The translations under genes and the position numbers were made by a program. DNA of 64,000 nt. It comes from Pseudomonas fluorescens (GTDB lineage Bacteria; Pseudomonadota; Gammaproteobacteria; Pseudomonadales; Pseudomonadaceae). Numbering within the stretch: position 1 is the first letter of the stretch; every line of letters starts with the position of its first letter. The stretch spans positions 196,775 through 260,774 of the forward strand of contig NZ_MSDF01000025.1 in NCBI RefSeq assembly GCF_002022275.1, in the 5' to 3' direction. Positions 26,193-35,183 of this stretch are shown piece after piece. Below the pieces are notes generated by a model. The model saw only the letters and a list, made by a program, of their open reading frames with translations, made no database searches and was not told the origin of the DNA.

Positions 26193-26671
26193 TCGATTTA
26201 CAACAGGCCGGCACCGGTCTGGATGGCTATGCCCTGTTGTGTGCGCAGTTGGAGTCGCTGCTGGCTGATGAGCGTGACTTCATCGCCAACAGCGCGCAAT
26301 TCTCCGCGTTTTTGTTCAATCAGCTGGACGACCTTAACTGGGCTGGCTTCTACCTCAATCGTGATGAAGAACTGGTGCTGGGCCCGTTTCAGGGCCAGAT
26401 CGCCTGTGTGCGCATTCCGTTCGGCCGTGGCGTGTGCGGCGCAGCGGCGGCAACGCGGCAGACCCAGCGGGTTGAAGATGTGCACGCATTTCCCGGGCAC
26501 ATCGCCTGTGACAGCGCCTCGAACAGCGAACTGGTCGTGCCGCTGGTCAAGGATGGCCAACTGATCGGCGTGCTGGATCTGGACAGCCCATCGCTGGCCC
26601 GCTTTACCGCGCAAGACCAGACGGGTATCGAGCAACTGGCGGCGATTTTCCTGCGCTTGACCGATTGCTGA
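26189..26671 (+). CDS. msrC: Free methionine-R-sulfoxide reductase (GAF domain)
   Basis: The 160-residue GAF-domain protein matches fRMsr (YebR/MsrC), which reduces free Met-R-sulfoxide. The three redox cysteines keep the characteristic spacing: C-x9-C in CVRIPFGRGVC and C-x23-C to HIACDSASNSELVVP, with the ligand-binding SNSE. It is translationally coupled to the DUF815 ATPase. A stem GCAGGGGCGAAT/ATTCGCTCCTGC at 26680-26709 lies just after its stop and touches the convergent kinase gene. Confidence 0.93.
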   Translation: MIDLQQAGTGLDGYALLCAQLESLLADERDFIANSAQFSAFLFNQLDDLNWAGFYLNRDEELVLGPFQGQIACVRIPFGRGVCGAAAATRQTQRVEDVHAFPGHIACDSASNSELVVPLVKDGQLIGVLDLDSPSLARFTAQDQTGIEQLAAIFLRLTDC

Positions 26672-26710
26672 TCGACTGTTGCAGGGGCGAATGAAAGTAT
26701 TCGCTCCTGC

Positions 26711-29700
26711 CTACAGCGCGGTGTCCAGGCCGTTCAGGCGCATTTGCAGCATCCTCTCCAATTCCAGCATGCATTTTTCCAGGGTCTTGATGCCGGTTTC
26801 GATCATCGGCTGATCATCACCTCGGGCGCACGCCTGTTCCAGTGCCTCGCATTGGCCGGCCAACGCTGCCGCTTGCACGATGCGTGCGGCGCCCTTGATC
26901 TTGTGTGCCTGGTCAATGATGTCTTGGGGCGTCGCCTGGCGTGCCAGCAACGCAATCAGTTCCTGGCGGTCATGGCAGCTGCTGCTCAGCAGTTCTTCCA
27001 GCAGACGGCGACTCAGTTGGGGGTCGCCGCCCGTGAGCGCATCCAGGCTACTCAGGTCGAGTTGCGTACCAGAAGACGGTGGCCCGATCTGCGCCAGTTG
27101 GCGTTCCAATGCCGTCAGGCTGATGGGTTTGAACAGGCAGTCGTTCATCCCCGCTTCGGCGCACCGTATCTTCTCTTCCGGCTGGGCATTGGCGGTAAAC
27201 CCCAATATCACGCAGGGGGGCAGTTGTTCTCGCTGCTCATATTCGCGGATCGAGCGGCTTAACTCGTAGCCATTCATGATGGGCATGTTGCAGTCGGCAA
27301 TGACCAGATCGAAGCGCTCCTGGCGCCAGGCATGGAACCCTGCAGCGCCATGCTGGGCCGCCGTGAACTGGTGCCCCAGGTACCCTAGTTGCTGGCACAT
27401 CAACAACCGATTTGCCGGGTGGTCGTCCACCACCAGCACGTTGAGTACCGGTGCCGGTGCGGGCGGCGCAGGCTTGAGTTCGTGCACGGGCTGAACCGGT
27501 GGCAGCCGGGTCATTTTCAAGCTGATGTGCACCTGGGTGCCGACCATCGGCACGCTGCTCAGGCTCAATTGCCCGCCCATCATTGAGCACAGGCTGCGGC
27601 AGATGACAAGCCCCAGGCCTGCGCCGCTGCGAGCAAGATGCCCCGAGTTGTCGGCTTGAGCAAAGGGTTCGAACAGGCGCAGTTGGTCATCCCGACTGAT
27701 GCCGATACCCGTATCCTCCACCACCAGTTTCATCTCGACTTGTTGCGGCAGGTCTGTGGCTTGCACGTCCACGCGGATTTTGACCTGCCCGCGTTCGGTG
27801 AACTTGATGGCGTTACTGACCAGGTTGGACAGCACCTGCTTGAAGCGCAGCGGGTCGATCAATACATCGATAGCGTCCAGTTCAGGCTTGAATTCGAGCA
27901 GCAGGCTCAAGGTTTTCTGGCGCGCCAGACCGTCGAACACGCGCGCGACCGAGTCGATGACTTCCCGCAGGTTCACGCGTTCCGGCGCAAGGCTCAAGCG
28001 GCCGGACTCGATGCGCGCGATGTCCAGGATGTCACCGATCAACTCCAGCAAATCCTTGGCGGAGTTGTAGGCCACTTCGATGGCAGGGCGATCAAGGTGG
28101 CCCTGGTCGGCCCGCTTGAGGGTCAATTCCAGCATGCCGATCACTGCGTTCATCGGCGTGCGGATTTCATGGCTCATGGTGGCAAGGAAGGTACTTTTCG
28201 CGCGATTGGCTTCGTCGGCGCGCTCCTTGGCGGCGCGCAACTCGTCGAACAGCTGGCGCCGCTCACTGATGTCGATCCAGCCGCCAATGACGCCCTGAAC
28301 TTCACCATCGGAATCACGGTACGGCAGGATCCAGTGGTAGATCGTCAGCTTTTTCCCGTGGATATGCAGGGTTCGATCAAGAATCAGCGGGTTGCCTTCG
28401 GCCACCACCCGTTGGTAATCGGCATGGTACTGCGCCGCTTCGGTTTCGAGTGCCATGTTCATCTGAATCACACTTTTACCGATCACGTCTTCGCGCTTGA
28501 CGTCGAACACTTGCAGATAGCTGTCGTTACAGGTCCGCAGCAAACCCTTGCGATCGCGCACGTAGATCGGGTGCGGCGTCTCGTTGACCAGCGCACGCAT
28601 GAACTCGAATTGATCGTTGAGGGCGCGCTCAGCCATTTTCCGGTGCTGGATCTGACGGCGCATGTAGGCGTTCCACGTCAGGGAAATCAGCAATAACATC
28701 CCGGTGCCGAAAATGATTTGCGCGATCAACTGGTGGTAGTTGCGCCAGTAACTGTCAGGCGCGGCGGTATAGCCGCGCCAGCGGCTGTTGATGATGCCCA
28801 GCTCGTCCGGTGCGATGCTGAGCAGCGCCTTGTCGAGGATCGAGCTCAACTCGGTCGCACGGCGAGACGTTGCCAGGGCGAAAGTGGCGGGCATCGTGCC
28901 CACGCTGCTGCTGATCTGCAGTTTGTCCTGGAATATTTGCGATGAAAGCAAGTAATTGGCGATGACCAGCGAGTTCACCGCGCCGTCGACGTGCCTCTGG
29001 GCCAGCAGTTCCGAGGCTTTGAAGGTATCGCTGGTTTCCACCAGTTGAATGTGCGGGAAATCCTCGCGCAAGACCTTGCTCAGCGGGTTGCCTTGAGTAA
29101 TCGCCAGACGCTTGCCGGTCATCTGCTCCAGGTTCAAAGGGGCGCCGGGCTCTTTACGTGTCAACAGCACGTAGGAGTTTTCAAGGTAAGGGCGGCTGAA
29201 ATTCAGTTGTGCCTCTCTTTCGACGCTGGGAACAATGGCCCCGATGATGTCGACTTTGCCGCTGTCGATTTTTTCGATCATTGCATTGACGTCACGGCCG
29301 CGCTGAATATCGAAACGCAGCCCGGTGCGCAGGCGAATCAACTCAAGCAGGTCGGCGGTGATGCCGCGAAAGTTGCCGTCCACATCAAAAAACGTCATGG
29401 GTGCCAACGTCTCGTTGACGATCACCTTGACCACCGGGTGGTCGCTCAACCAGCGCTCTTCACGTTGGGTCAGCTGCAGTTTCTGGTCGGTCAGCAGGAT
29501 GTCGCTGCCGGCGCTCCAGCGTTTGGCGATGCTGTCGCGCTTATTGCTGGGCACGGCCATCAGCACCGCATCGACAATACTCAAGAGCAGGCGCTGATCC
29601 TGACGCAGGGCAAAGCTGAATCCATACGCCTCATGTTTGCCGAAGTTGGCCATGCGAATGTTTTTCAGGTAGCCCTTGTTGAGCATGTAATGGGTGGAAA

Positions 29701-30361
29701 TGGTGTCGCCGATGAACACATCAGCTTGGTCAAACGCAACCGCATTCAAGGCGTTCTGGTAGGACGGGTAGGCGCGAATAATGGCGTGCGGGTACAACTT
29801 CTCCACTTCATCAAGCGGCAGGTAGTGATAGACAAGGCTCACGCGTAGCCCGGCCAAGTCATCGCCGAGGCTGCGTGTTTCACCTTCACGGGTGACGAGT
29901 ACCGGTTGATCCACGGCGTAGGGCTCTGACAGCGCGAGGTTCGGGTTGGCGGCCTCAAAGCCGTTGGAGGACCCCAGCAAATCGATTTCGCCGGCCTCGA
30001 GGGCGTGAATCGCTGCTTCACGGGAGGGATAACGCAAGACTTTTATCGGCAAGGCAATGGCCTTGGCCAGCAACCCTGCATAGTCGGCGGTGAGGCCTTC
30101 GTAATCGCGGCCGCTGGAAGTCAGGTCGAAGGGGGGGTAATCGGGCGCGGCAGTGCCCAACACCAACTCGCGTTTGTTCTGTAACCACTGGCGCTGAGCC
30201 TTATCCAGTTGAATGTCCAGTTGAACGGCACTCGCGCGGCTCAGTAAGGTGAAGTGTTCCGGGCCAGTTGCTGGGCTCGCGGGCACGGCAGTGCTGATAC
30301 ACACGCCGGCAATCAATATAATCAAATAGTCCTTTATACGCCTGGGCATCCGCTTTCTCAC
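26711..30361 (-). CDS. Unorthodox BvgS/RocS-type sensor kinase with two periplasmic binding domains
   Basis: This 1216-residue kinase starts with a signal-anchor (10-28), then two SBP_bac_3 Venus-flytrap domains (about 65-285 and 308-530), a span at 545-563, a PAS domain (about 583-700), HisKA with H731 in MSHEIRTPMNA, an ATPase domain (N box 850, GAGLGL 914), a receiver with D1023 (DCNMPIMNG) and an Hpt domain with H1153 (AHKIKGAAR). This is the four-step phosphorelay layout of BvgS, EvgS and RocS. The GTG start overlaps the stop of the response regulator gene (GTGA), so they are one operon. Codon use is less GC-biased than the flanks. The ligand is unknown. Confidence 0.9.
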   Translation of the reverse strand: MRKRMPRRIKDYLIILIAGVCISTAVPASPATGPEHFTLLSRASAVQLDIQLDKAQRQWLQNKRELVLGTAAPDYPPFDLTSSGRDYEGLTADYAGLLAKAIALPIKVLRYPSREAAIHALEAGEIDLLGSSNGFEAANPNLALSEPYAVDQPVLVTREGETRSLGDDLAGLRVSLVYHYLPLDEVEKLYPHAIIRAYPSYQNALNAVAFDQADVFIGDTISTHYMLNKGYLKNIRMANFGKHEAYGFSFALRQDQRLLLSIVDAVLMAVPSNKRDSIAKRWSAGSDILLTDQKLQLTQREERWLSDHPVVKVIVNETLAPMTFFDVDGNFRGITADLLELIRLRTGLRFDIQRGRDVNAMIEKIDSGKVDIIGAIVPSVEREAQLNFSRPYLENSYVLLTRKEPGAPLNLEQMTGKRLAITQGNPLSKVLREDFPHIQLVETSDTFKASELLAQRHVDGAVNSLVIANYLLSSQIFQDKLQISSSVGTMPATFALATSRRATELSSILDKALLSIAPDELGIINSRWRGYTAAPDSYWRNYHQLIAQIIFGTGMLLLISLTWNAYMRRQIQHRKMAERALNDQFEFMRALVNETPHPIYVRDRKGLLRTCNDSYLQVFDVKREDVIGKSVIQMNMALETEAAQYHADYQRVVAEGNPLILDRTLHIHGKKLTIYHWILPYRDSDGEVQGVIGGWIDISERRQLFDELRAAKERADEANRAKSTFLATMSHEIRTPMNAVIGMLELTLKRADQGHLDRPAIEVAYNSAKDLLELIGDILDIARIESGRLSLAPERVNLREVIDSVARVFDGLARQKTLSLLLEFKPELDAIDVLIDPLRFKQVLSNLVSNAIKFTERGQVKIRVDVQATDLPQQVEMKLVVEDTGIGISRDDQLRLFEPFAQADNSGHLARSGAGLGLVICRSLCSMMGGQLSLSSVPMVGTQVHISLKMTRLPPVQPVHELKPAPPAPAPVLNVLVVDDHPANRLLMCQQLGYLGHQFTAAQHGAAGFHAWRQERFDLVIADCNMPIMNGYELSRSIREYEQREQLPPCVILGFTANAQPEEKIRCAEAGMNDCLFKPISLTALERQLAQIGPPSSGTQLDLSSLDALTGGDPQLSRRLLEELLSSSCHDRQELIALLARQATPQDIIDQAHKIKGAARIVQAAALAGQCEALEQACARGDDQPMIETGIKTLEKCMLELERMLQMRLNGLDTAL

Positions 30362-30981
30362 ACTAGCGCGTTTCGTTTTGCCATCTCGATAAGTTCTACC
30401 AAGGATTTGGCTTTAAGTTTTTGCATGAGCCTCTTTTTGTAGGTGCTGACGGTTTTATTACTTAGAAACATACCCTTGGCGATTTCCTTGTTGGTGCGAC
30501 CCTGTGCAAAAAGTTGCAAGACCATTAACTCTCGGTCATTCACGGTTTTGAACAGTTCCAGTTCTTCGGAGTTACATTCCGGCCCACCCGTATTCAACGC
30601 CTGGCTGGGGAAGTAGTTGTAGCCGGACAATACGGCGCGAATGGCACTGAGCAATTCACCCAGGTCACCTTCCTTGCAGACGTAGCCATCCGCGCCTGAG
30701 CGCATGCAGCGAGTGGCAAACAGCGTCGGGCACTGGGCCGTCAGAATAAGTGTTTTCATGGGGGTGTTCATTGCATTGAATCGGCACAGCACTTCCAGCC
30801 CATCCAGTTTCGGAATGCTGATATCCAGAATGATCAAGTCTGGAAGGCATTCGCGAACCATTTGAATTGCATCGCAACCGTTGTCCGTTTCGCCGACGAC
30901 TTTATAACCTTCATGTTCCAGCAACATTCGAATCGCCAGCCTGATAACAGGATGGTCATCAATGATAAAAACTGTGTTCAT
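30358..30981 (-). CDS. LuxR/NarL-family response regulator (BvgA/RocA-like)
   Basis: The 207-residue regulator has an N-terminal receiver (D53 in LIILDISIPKLDG, acidic pocket IIDDHP) and a C-terminal LuxR-type helix-turn-helix (VNDRELMVLQLFAQGRTNKEIAKGMFLSNKTVSTYKKRL, about 143-195). It is the expected output of the kinase whose gene overlaps it. The gene is AT-richer than its surroundings, which fits acquisition by transfer. ATG 30979-30981 is preferred; the upstream in-frame ATG has no better ribosome site. Confidence 0.9.
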   Translation of the reverse strand: MNTVFIIDDHPVIRLAIRMLLEHEGYKVVGETDNGCDAIQMVRECLPDLIILDISIPKLDGLEVLCRFNAMNTPMKTLILTAQCPTLFATRCMRSGADGYVCKEGDLGELLSAIRAVLSGYNYFPSQALNTGGPECNSEELELFKTVNDRELMVLQLFAQGRTNKEIAKGMFLSNKTVSTYKKRLMQKLKAKSLVELIEMAKRNALV

Positions 30982-31017
30982 AATCACATTCCATGCAAGT
31001 GCAAATAAAGCGGGCAC

Positions 31018-31234
31018 ATTAGCTCAGAAGATGAGGGAGGAGCATGAGCCATGGGGCGAGTAGGTGTAAAACAGGAGAAGTCCTACAGCAAAAAAGGTGA
31101 CGGCCTACCATGCGCTAAGGCTTTGCGACGTCAAGTGTAAGCAGGTTTTTAATGACAGACGTCATAAGGGGGCAAGACGTTAACAGTAGTATTTAGTCAC
31201 TCTTAGTGGGCATCTGATGTTTAAAGTCCTACAT
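31018..31234 (-). promoter_or_regulatory. Gap between stand-alone receiver and response regulator genes
   Basis: No gene is supported. An inverted repeat ATGAC-N4-GTCAT lies at 31152-31165 and TGACGTC-like sequences recur nearby. It probably holds a promoter for the response regulator and kinase genes, perhaps with an autoregulatory site. Confidence 0.4.
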
Positions 31235-31639
31235 TCATGGCCGGACGATGGGAGCGATCAACTTGCACAGTTCTTCGTTATTCAAGGGTTTCGACAAGTA
31301 CCCAAGCAGCGGCAGCCCGCGCAGTAACGCTTGGGCGGTCAGCCTGGACAGCTCCGTGCGAGGCAGCCCGCTCAGTAAAATGGCGCCGACAATGAAGTGG
31401 CGGCGACTGGCAATTTCCACCAGCTCCAACCCGCGTAAATCGGGCAGGCACTGGTCGCACAGCATGAGGTCGAACGGCGCGTGGGACTGGGACATCGAAC
31501 GGATCGCCTGTTCAGCATTTTCCGCGAGAGTCAGCTGATCAAAGCCGAAGCTTTTAAGCAGGCACTGAGTGGCCAGGAGTTGGAAGGGGTGATCCTCCAC
31601 CAGCAGGATTCGAAAGGGGTTTATGGGCATGGAAGGCAC
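31235..31639 (-). CDS. Stand-alone receiver protein resembling the RocR receiver
   Basis: The protein of up to 134 residues is a single receiver domain: acidic pocket LLVEDHPFQLLATQCLL, phospho-acceptor D62 in LMLCDQCLPDLRG, GAILLSGLP and lysine in YLSKPLNNEELCKLI. The order and unusual P-F-Q-x-L-A block closely match the receiver of P. aeruginosa RocR as I recall it, but the EAL phosphodiesterase domain is missing and no EAL remnant follows the stop. It is the first gene of the putative receiver-regulator-kinase set. ATG 31630 would drop three residues. It may act as a phosphate sink or an anti-regulator; this is inference. Confidence 0.82.
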   Translation of the reverse strand: MPSMPINPFRILLVEDHPFQLLATQCLLKSFGFDQLTLAENAEQAIRSMSQSHAPFDLMLCDQCLPDLRGLELVEIASRRHFIVGAILLSGLPRTELSRLTAQALLRGLPLLGYLSKPLNNEELCKLIAPIVRP

Positions 31640-31799
31640 ACGGGTCAGTCAAGCATCGATGGGGGCGTAGGAATTGCTCGCCAAGTCCGCCAGAAGCGTG
31701 CGTGATTATTCTTTGAGTGGTTGTGCGAATTCGATCAGGCCGCTCTGTTCCCGTCGTAGGCAGATTCTGTTCGGGAGACAGGCGGCGTGACCGGCTTCT

Positions 31800-33131
31800 T
31801 TATTGCGGGCTGGAGCGTCCGGTCATCTCCCTCGCCATTTCGGTGGCGTAGCTGTCGGTCATACCGGCGATAAAGTCGATCATGCGCAGGAACGAGGCGT
31901 GCAATGACCACGCTGGATCTGGCGCGCTGTTTCCCAGCAAGTCGAGAATGCGCCGGTTCTTGAACGATGGCGTGCGTCCGCCATGTTGCTCCAGCGCCGC
32001 GCCGCAGAAGGCATTCAGCAGGATCTCCAGGGTGGTGTAGGCGCCGATCTCATGCAGCGTCTTGCGTTTGTCCTGGAAGATTTTCTTGCGCGCCATGTCC
32101 TTGGCGTCCAGTACACAACGTTTGGCCGGGCCGTGCATATGCTCCACCAGGTCACCGGGTAGGGTGCCGGCAAGCAAGGCGTCCTGCTGCTCGACAAACG
32201 CCCGCGCCGCCGCGTTGGTAAGGTGCTCGATGGCCTTGCCGCGCAGGATCGCCAGCTTGCGCCGGCGCGAATCCTGCGCGCCCAGTTGCCGGTAGGTCTG
32301 GGGCAGGTCATCGCCCACCAGGTCGAGGAGCAAAGACTCCACCTCGGCGTATTCGAGCAACTCCATTTCCAGGCCGTCTTCGAGGTCGATCAAGGCGTAG
32401 CAGATGTCGTCTGCTGCCTCCATCAGGTAGACCAGCGGGTGACGTGCCCAGCGTTGCTCTTCAAGTTGCGGCAAGCCGAGTTTGTTAGCGATCTGCTCAA
32501 GGATCGGCAGCTCGCTTTGATAGCAGCCGAACTTGTGCTTCTTGTAGCCCAGAGAGTCGGCGTGCCGCGCAGTCCACGGATACTTCAGATAGGTGCCCAG
32601 GGTGGCGTAAGTCAGCCGCGTGCCACCGTCGAACTGGTGATATTCAAGCTGGGTTAGCACTCGAAAACCCTGAGCGTTGCCTTCGAAATTGAGGAAGTCA
32701 TTGCGCTCGGCGCTGCTCATGTCATCCAGCCAGCCGCGCCCGGCAGCCTGTTGGAACCAGTGGCGGATGGCATCTTCACCGGAGTGCCCGAAGGGCGGGT
32801 TGCCAATGTCATGGGCCAGGCAAGCGGACTGCACCACCATGCCCAGGTCACTCGGGTCGCACCAGTCGGGCAGGGCGCTGCGCAGGGTTTCGCCCACACG
32901 CATGCCCAGGGAGCGACCGACACAACTGACTTCCAGGGAATGGGTCAGGCGGGTGTGAATATGGTCGTTGCTGGACACCGGGTGCACTTGAGTCTTGCGG
33001 CCCAGGCGGCGGAACGCGCCGGAGAAAATAATACGGTCGTGATCTTTGTGAAACGGACTGCGGCCCAGTTCTTCCGGGCTGTGCAGGGGTTTTCCAAGGC
33101 GTTCACGATTTAGCAGGGTGGGCCAATCCAA
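31800..33131 (-). CDS. dGTP triphosphohydrolase-like HD-domain protein
   Basis: The 443-residue protein has the dGTPase family blocks: FHKDHDRIIFSGAFRRLGRKTQVHP, HTRLTHSLEVSCVGRSLG and the HD metal motif CLAHDIGNPPFGHSGEDAI. It hydrolyses dNTPs to deoxynucleoside and triphosphate. I place the start at TTG 33131, with GGAGAG upstream, because homologues begin near xDWxTLLxRERLGKP; a GTG at 33161 would add ten residues. It lies 72 bases after the EAL gene on the same strand. Confidence 0.88.
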   Translation of the reverse strand: MDWPTLLNRERLGKPLHSPEELGRSPFHKDHDRIIFSGAFRRLGRKTQVHPVSSNDHIHTRLTHSLEVSCVGRSLGMRVGETLRSALPDWCDPSDLGMVVQSACLAHDIGNPPFGHSGEDAIRHWFQQAAGRGWLDDMSSAERNDFLNFEGNAQGFRVLTQLEYHQFDGGTRLTYATLGTYLKYPWTARHADSLGYKKHKFGCYQSELPILEQIANKLGLPQLEEQRWARHPLVYLMEAADDICYALIDLEDGLEMELLEYAEVESLLLDLVGDDLPQTYRQLGAQDSRRRKLAILRGKAIEHLTNAAARAFVEQQDALLAGTLPGDLVEHMHGPAKRCVLDAKDMARKKIFQDKRKTLHEIGAYTTLEILLNAFCGAALEQHGGRTPSFKNRRILDLLGNSAPDPAWSLHASFLRMIDFIAGMTDSYATEMAREMTGRSSPQ

Positions 33132-33203
33132 GGCGAGTACTCTCCGTGCAGTGAATGACACCGCCCAGCTTCCCGGTTCCGCCTCGGCGGGGCAAGCGAA
33201 AAT

Positions 33204-34367
33204 CTACAGACCGGCCGCGTCGATATCGATTAACAGCAAACGCTGACCGTTATCGAAGAATTGTCCTGCGGTCAGGCAGTATTGGTTGGTCGTGGCATCT
33301 CGGTAGGTCGAGGAGAGAATCAGGCGGCGTTCTTCCCAGCCTTCAGCGAGCAGGTGATAGAAGTACGGTCGCCACGACCAGTTGTGTCCCAGGTAGCGGC
33401 TGTCGGCCTGCCAGGCGTCCTGGCGCCATTCGAAGTTGGGCGTCAGTTGGGTACCGTGGCGGTCGCACTGGTAGAAGCGCAGCAGCCAGGGGAAGTCAGG
33501 CAATTGCGGCAGCTGGCTGAGTGGCGCCCGGGCCTGGGCCCAGTTTTGCAGGATTTTCATCAACTCGACCAGTTGCAGGCGCAGTTGCATGACACGTCCG
33601 CGTTCCACGAGTTTTTGCTGGACATACGCGGTGCGCAGGTGGGCAAAACGCGACACGAATGCGTCCGTGGCGAACCAGTCAAGCTGAGCTTGGGCAAACA
33701 GATAGCCCTGCACATAGCGCGCGCCACATTCCAGGGCGAAGCTCAATTGCGCCTCGGTTTCCACGCCCTCGGCAATGATCCAGCACCCGGTCTTTTCCGC
33801 CATTTGCGCCAGGGCCCGTACCACTTCACTGCTGGGCCCGCCGCGCGCGGCTTCCTGGAACAGGCGCATGTCCAGCTTGAGAATATCCGGCTGCAACGCC
33901 AGCACCCGGTCGAGCTGGGAATAACCGGCGCCGAAGTCATCAATGGCAATACGCGCTCCGGCTTCGCGATACCGTGCCACAACGTCGGCCAGGCGCCGGA
34001 TGTCGCCGCCCAGTTCGGTGATCTCAAACACAATGCGCTGTGGGTCGACGCCATGGGCGTGCACCTGCTTGAGGCTGGGCAAGGCCTGGCCGGGACGCAG
34101 GCGGTTGATCCAGCGAGGCGAGATGTTCAGGCTGAGAAACCAGTCGCCGGGCGCCTCGTGCAGACGGCTCAACGCGTTATCGCGGATTTGCCGGTCGAGA
34201 CGCCGCAATGACACGCCCGGTGTGCGCGGGTCGGCAAACAGCGGCCCCACCGACTGCAAGCGACCATCGGCCTGACGCAGGCGGCCGAGCGCTTCAACGC
34301 CAGCAATGCGCCCGGTGGCGGTGTCGATGAAGGGCTGGAAGCAGGCGAGCGGTTGCCCGTCGATCAC
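33204..34367 (-). CDS. EAL-domain c-di-GMP phosphodiesterase with C-terminal sensor-like domain
   Basis: The 387-residue cytoplasmic protein begins with an intact EAL domain (about 1-245): VEALGRL (E25), LNISP, FEITELGGD, IAIDDFGAGYS, LKLDM, AEGVET and VQGYLF, so c-di-GMP hydrolysis is expected. The C-terminal 130 residues (WLLRFYQCDRHGTQLTPNFEW, YFYHLLAEGW, STYRDATTNQYCLTAGQFF) resemble a Cache/PAS-like sensor placed after, not before, the output domain. GTG start at 34367 has GGAGGCCCC upstream. It is the closest EAL gene to the EAL-less receiver. Confidence 0.88.
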   Translation of the reverse strand: MIDGQPLACFQPFIDTATGRIAGVEALGRLRQADGRLQSVGPLFADPRTPGVSLRRLDRQIRDNALSRLHEAPGDWFLSLNISPRWINRLRPGQALPSLKQVHAHGVDPQRIVFEITELGGDIRRLADVVARYREAGARIAIDDFGAGYSQLDRVLALQPDILKLDMRLFQEAARGGPSSEVVRALAQMAEKTGCWIIAEGVETEAQLSFALECGARYVQGYLFAQAQLDWFATDAFVSRFAHLRTAYVQQKLVERGRVMQLRLQLVELMKILQNWAQARAPLSQLPQLPDFPWLLRFYQCDRHGTQLTPNFEWRQDAWQADSRYLGHNWSWRPYFYHLLAEGWEERRLILSSTYRDATTNQYCLTAGQFFDNGQRLLLIDIDAAGL

Positions 34368-34391
34368 GGGGCCTCCTTAATGGTGGTGGCG

Positions 34392-34428
34392 AAAAAAAGG
34401 CCCGGCCCTCGATAGCGAGGGCCGGGCC
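34392..34428 (-). terminator. Intrinsic terminator of the yqj-like operon
   Basis: A 12-bp GC stem GGCCCGGCCCTC/GAGGGCCGGGCC with a six-base loop is followed on the minus strand by seven T. Confidence 0.9.
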
Positions 34429-34460
34429 GATTCTGTTTGCAAGAATGCAGCCAGCAGTGC

Positions 34461-34796
34461 TTAACCTTTGCGCCCGGCCATGGCCAATTTGATCAGCGGG
34501 ATCAAACCGGCGCCCAGCCGCACCAGGCGCGTCAGGCTGCTGATACCGCCGCCCTTGGCACCTTTGCCGGTGAAGAAGCCCATCAGCGTCACCGCCGCCA
34601 CGCCCCACAGCGGCGCGTGCTTGATGCCCAGGCTGTCCTGCCAGTTGCTGCCCATGCTGCGCACCTTGTGCAGGGGCGCCATCAGTTGCTGGGACTCATG
34701 GCGGATTTCCTGACGATGCATTTCCATGCGCAGGCGGATCAAGGCTTTGCGCATTTCCCGGCGGGAGGTGGTTTTTGGAATTTCTGTCAGGTTCAT
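34461..34796 (-). CDS. Conserved small protein of the yqjD-yqjE-like operon
   Basis: The 111-residue protein has a basic N-terminal helix (KTTSRREMRKALIRLRMEMHRQEIRHES) and a hydrophobic C-terminal half (about 62-105) with GVAAVTLMGFFTGKG. It takes the place of YqjK in enterobacterial yqjCDEK sets but similarity is only positional. Its ATG overlaps the stop of the upstream yqjE-like gene (ATGA). Confidence 0.75.
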   Translation of the reverse strand: MNLTEIPKTTSRREMRKALIRLRMEMHRQEIRHESQQLMAPLHKVRSMGSNWQDSLGIKHAPLWGVAAVTLMGFFTGKGAKGGGISSLTRLVRLGAGLIPLIKLAMAGRKG

Positions 34797-35179
34797 GGCA
34801 GCAGGCGCTCCCGGTCGTTGGCCAATTCTTCGAGGGTGGCGTGGAACGGCGTGGATTCATCGAAAATCGCCGCTTTCAAGCGCAACCCGCAGAACCCGGC
34901 AGCCAGGATGTAGAACACGCAGAGGCTGATGATGCCGGTGAGCCGGTAGGTGTCCCACACCAGAATCATCACCAGCGCCGACAGCCCAACCAGCAACAGC
35001 AGGGCAAACACCAGTGCCAGGCCTGCAAACAACAGCAGGCTGACGGTGCGCGACTTTTGTTCCTGCAGTTCGATGCCAAACAGCTCGACGTGGCTGTGGA
35101 GCAAGCCCAGAACGGCTGCGCCCAGGCGTCGGGAGGTAGAGCTTGTGCCCGATGACGAGCCGGTTTCGCCAATAGACAT
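34793..35179 (-). CDS. YqjE-like membrane protein (phage holin superfamily III)
   Basis: The 128-residue protein has a Ser/Gly-rich start, an amphipathic helix (LGLLHSHVELFGIELQEQKSR) and two close membrane spans (about 45-72 and 76-105), matching YqjE/PF07332. Such proteins sit with YqjD and may link ribosomes or stress to the inner membrane; the precise role is unknown. Confidence 0.85.
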   Translation of the reverse strand: MSIGETGSSSGTSSTSRRLGAAVLGLLHSHVELFGIELQEQKSRTVSLLLFAGLALVFALLLLVGLSALVMILVWDTYRLTGIISLCVFYILAAGFCGLRLKAAIFDESTPFHATLEELANDRERLLP

Positions 35180-35183
35180 GATG

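Noticed and set aside
30254..30442. Small plus-strand ORF across the response regulator/kinase junction
   Set aside because: It is opposite to two clear genes, has no ribosome site and matches no family.
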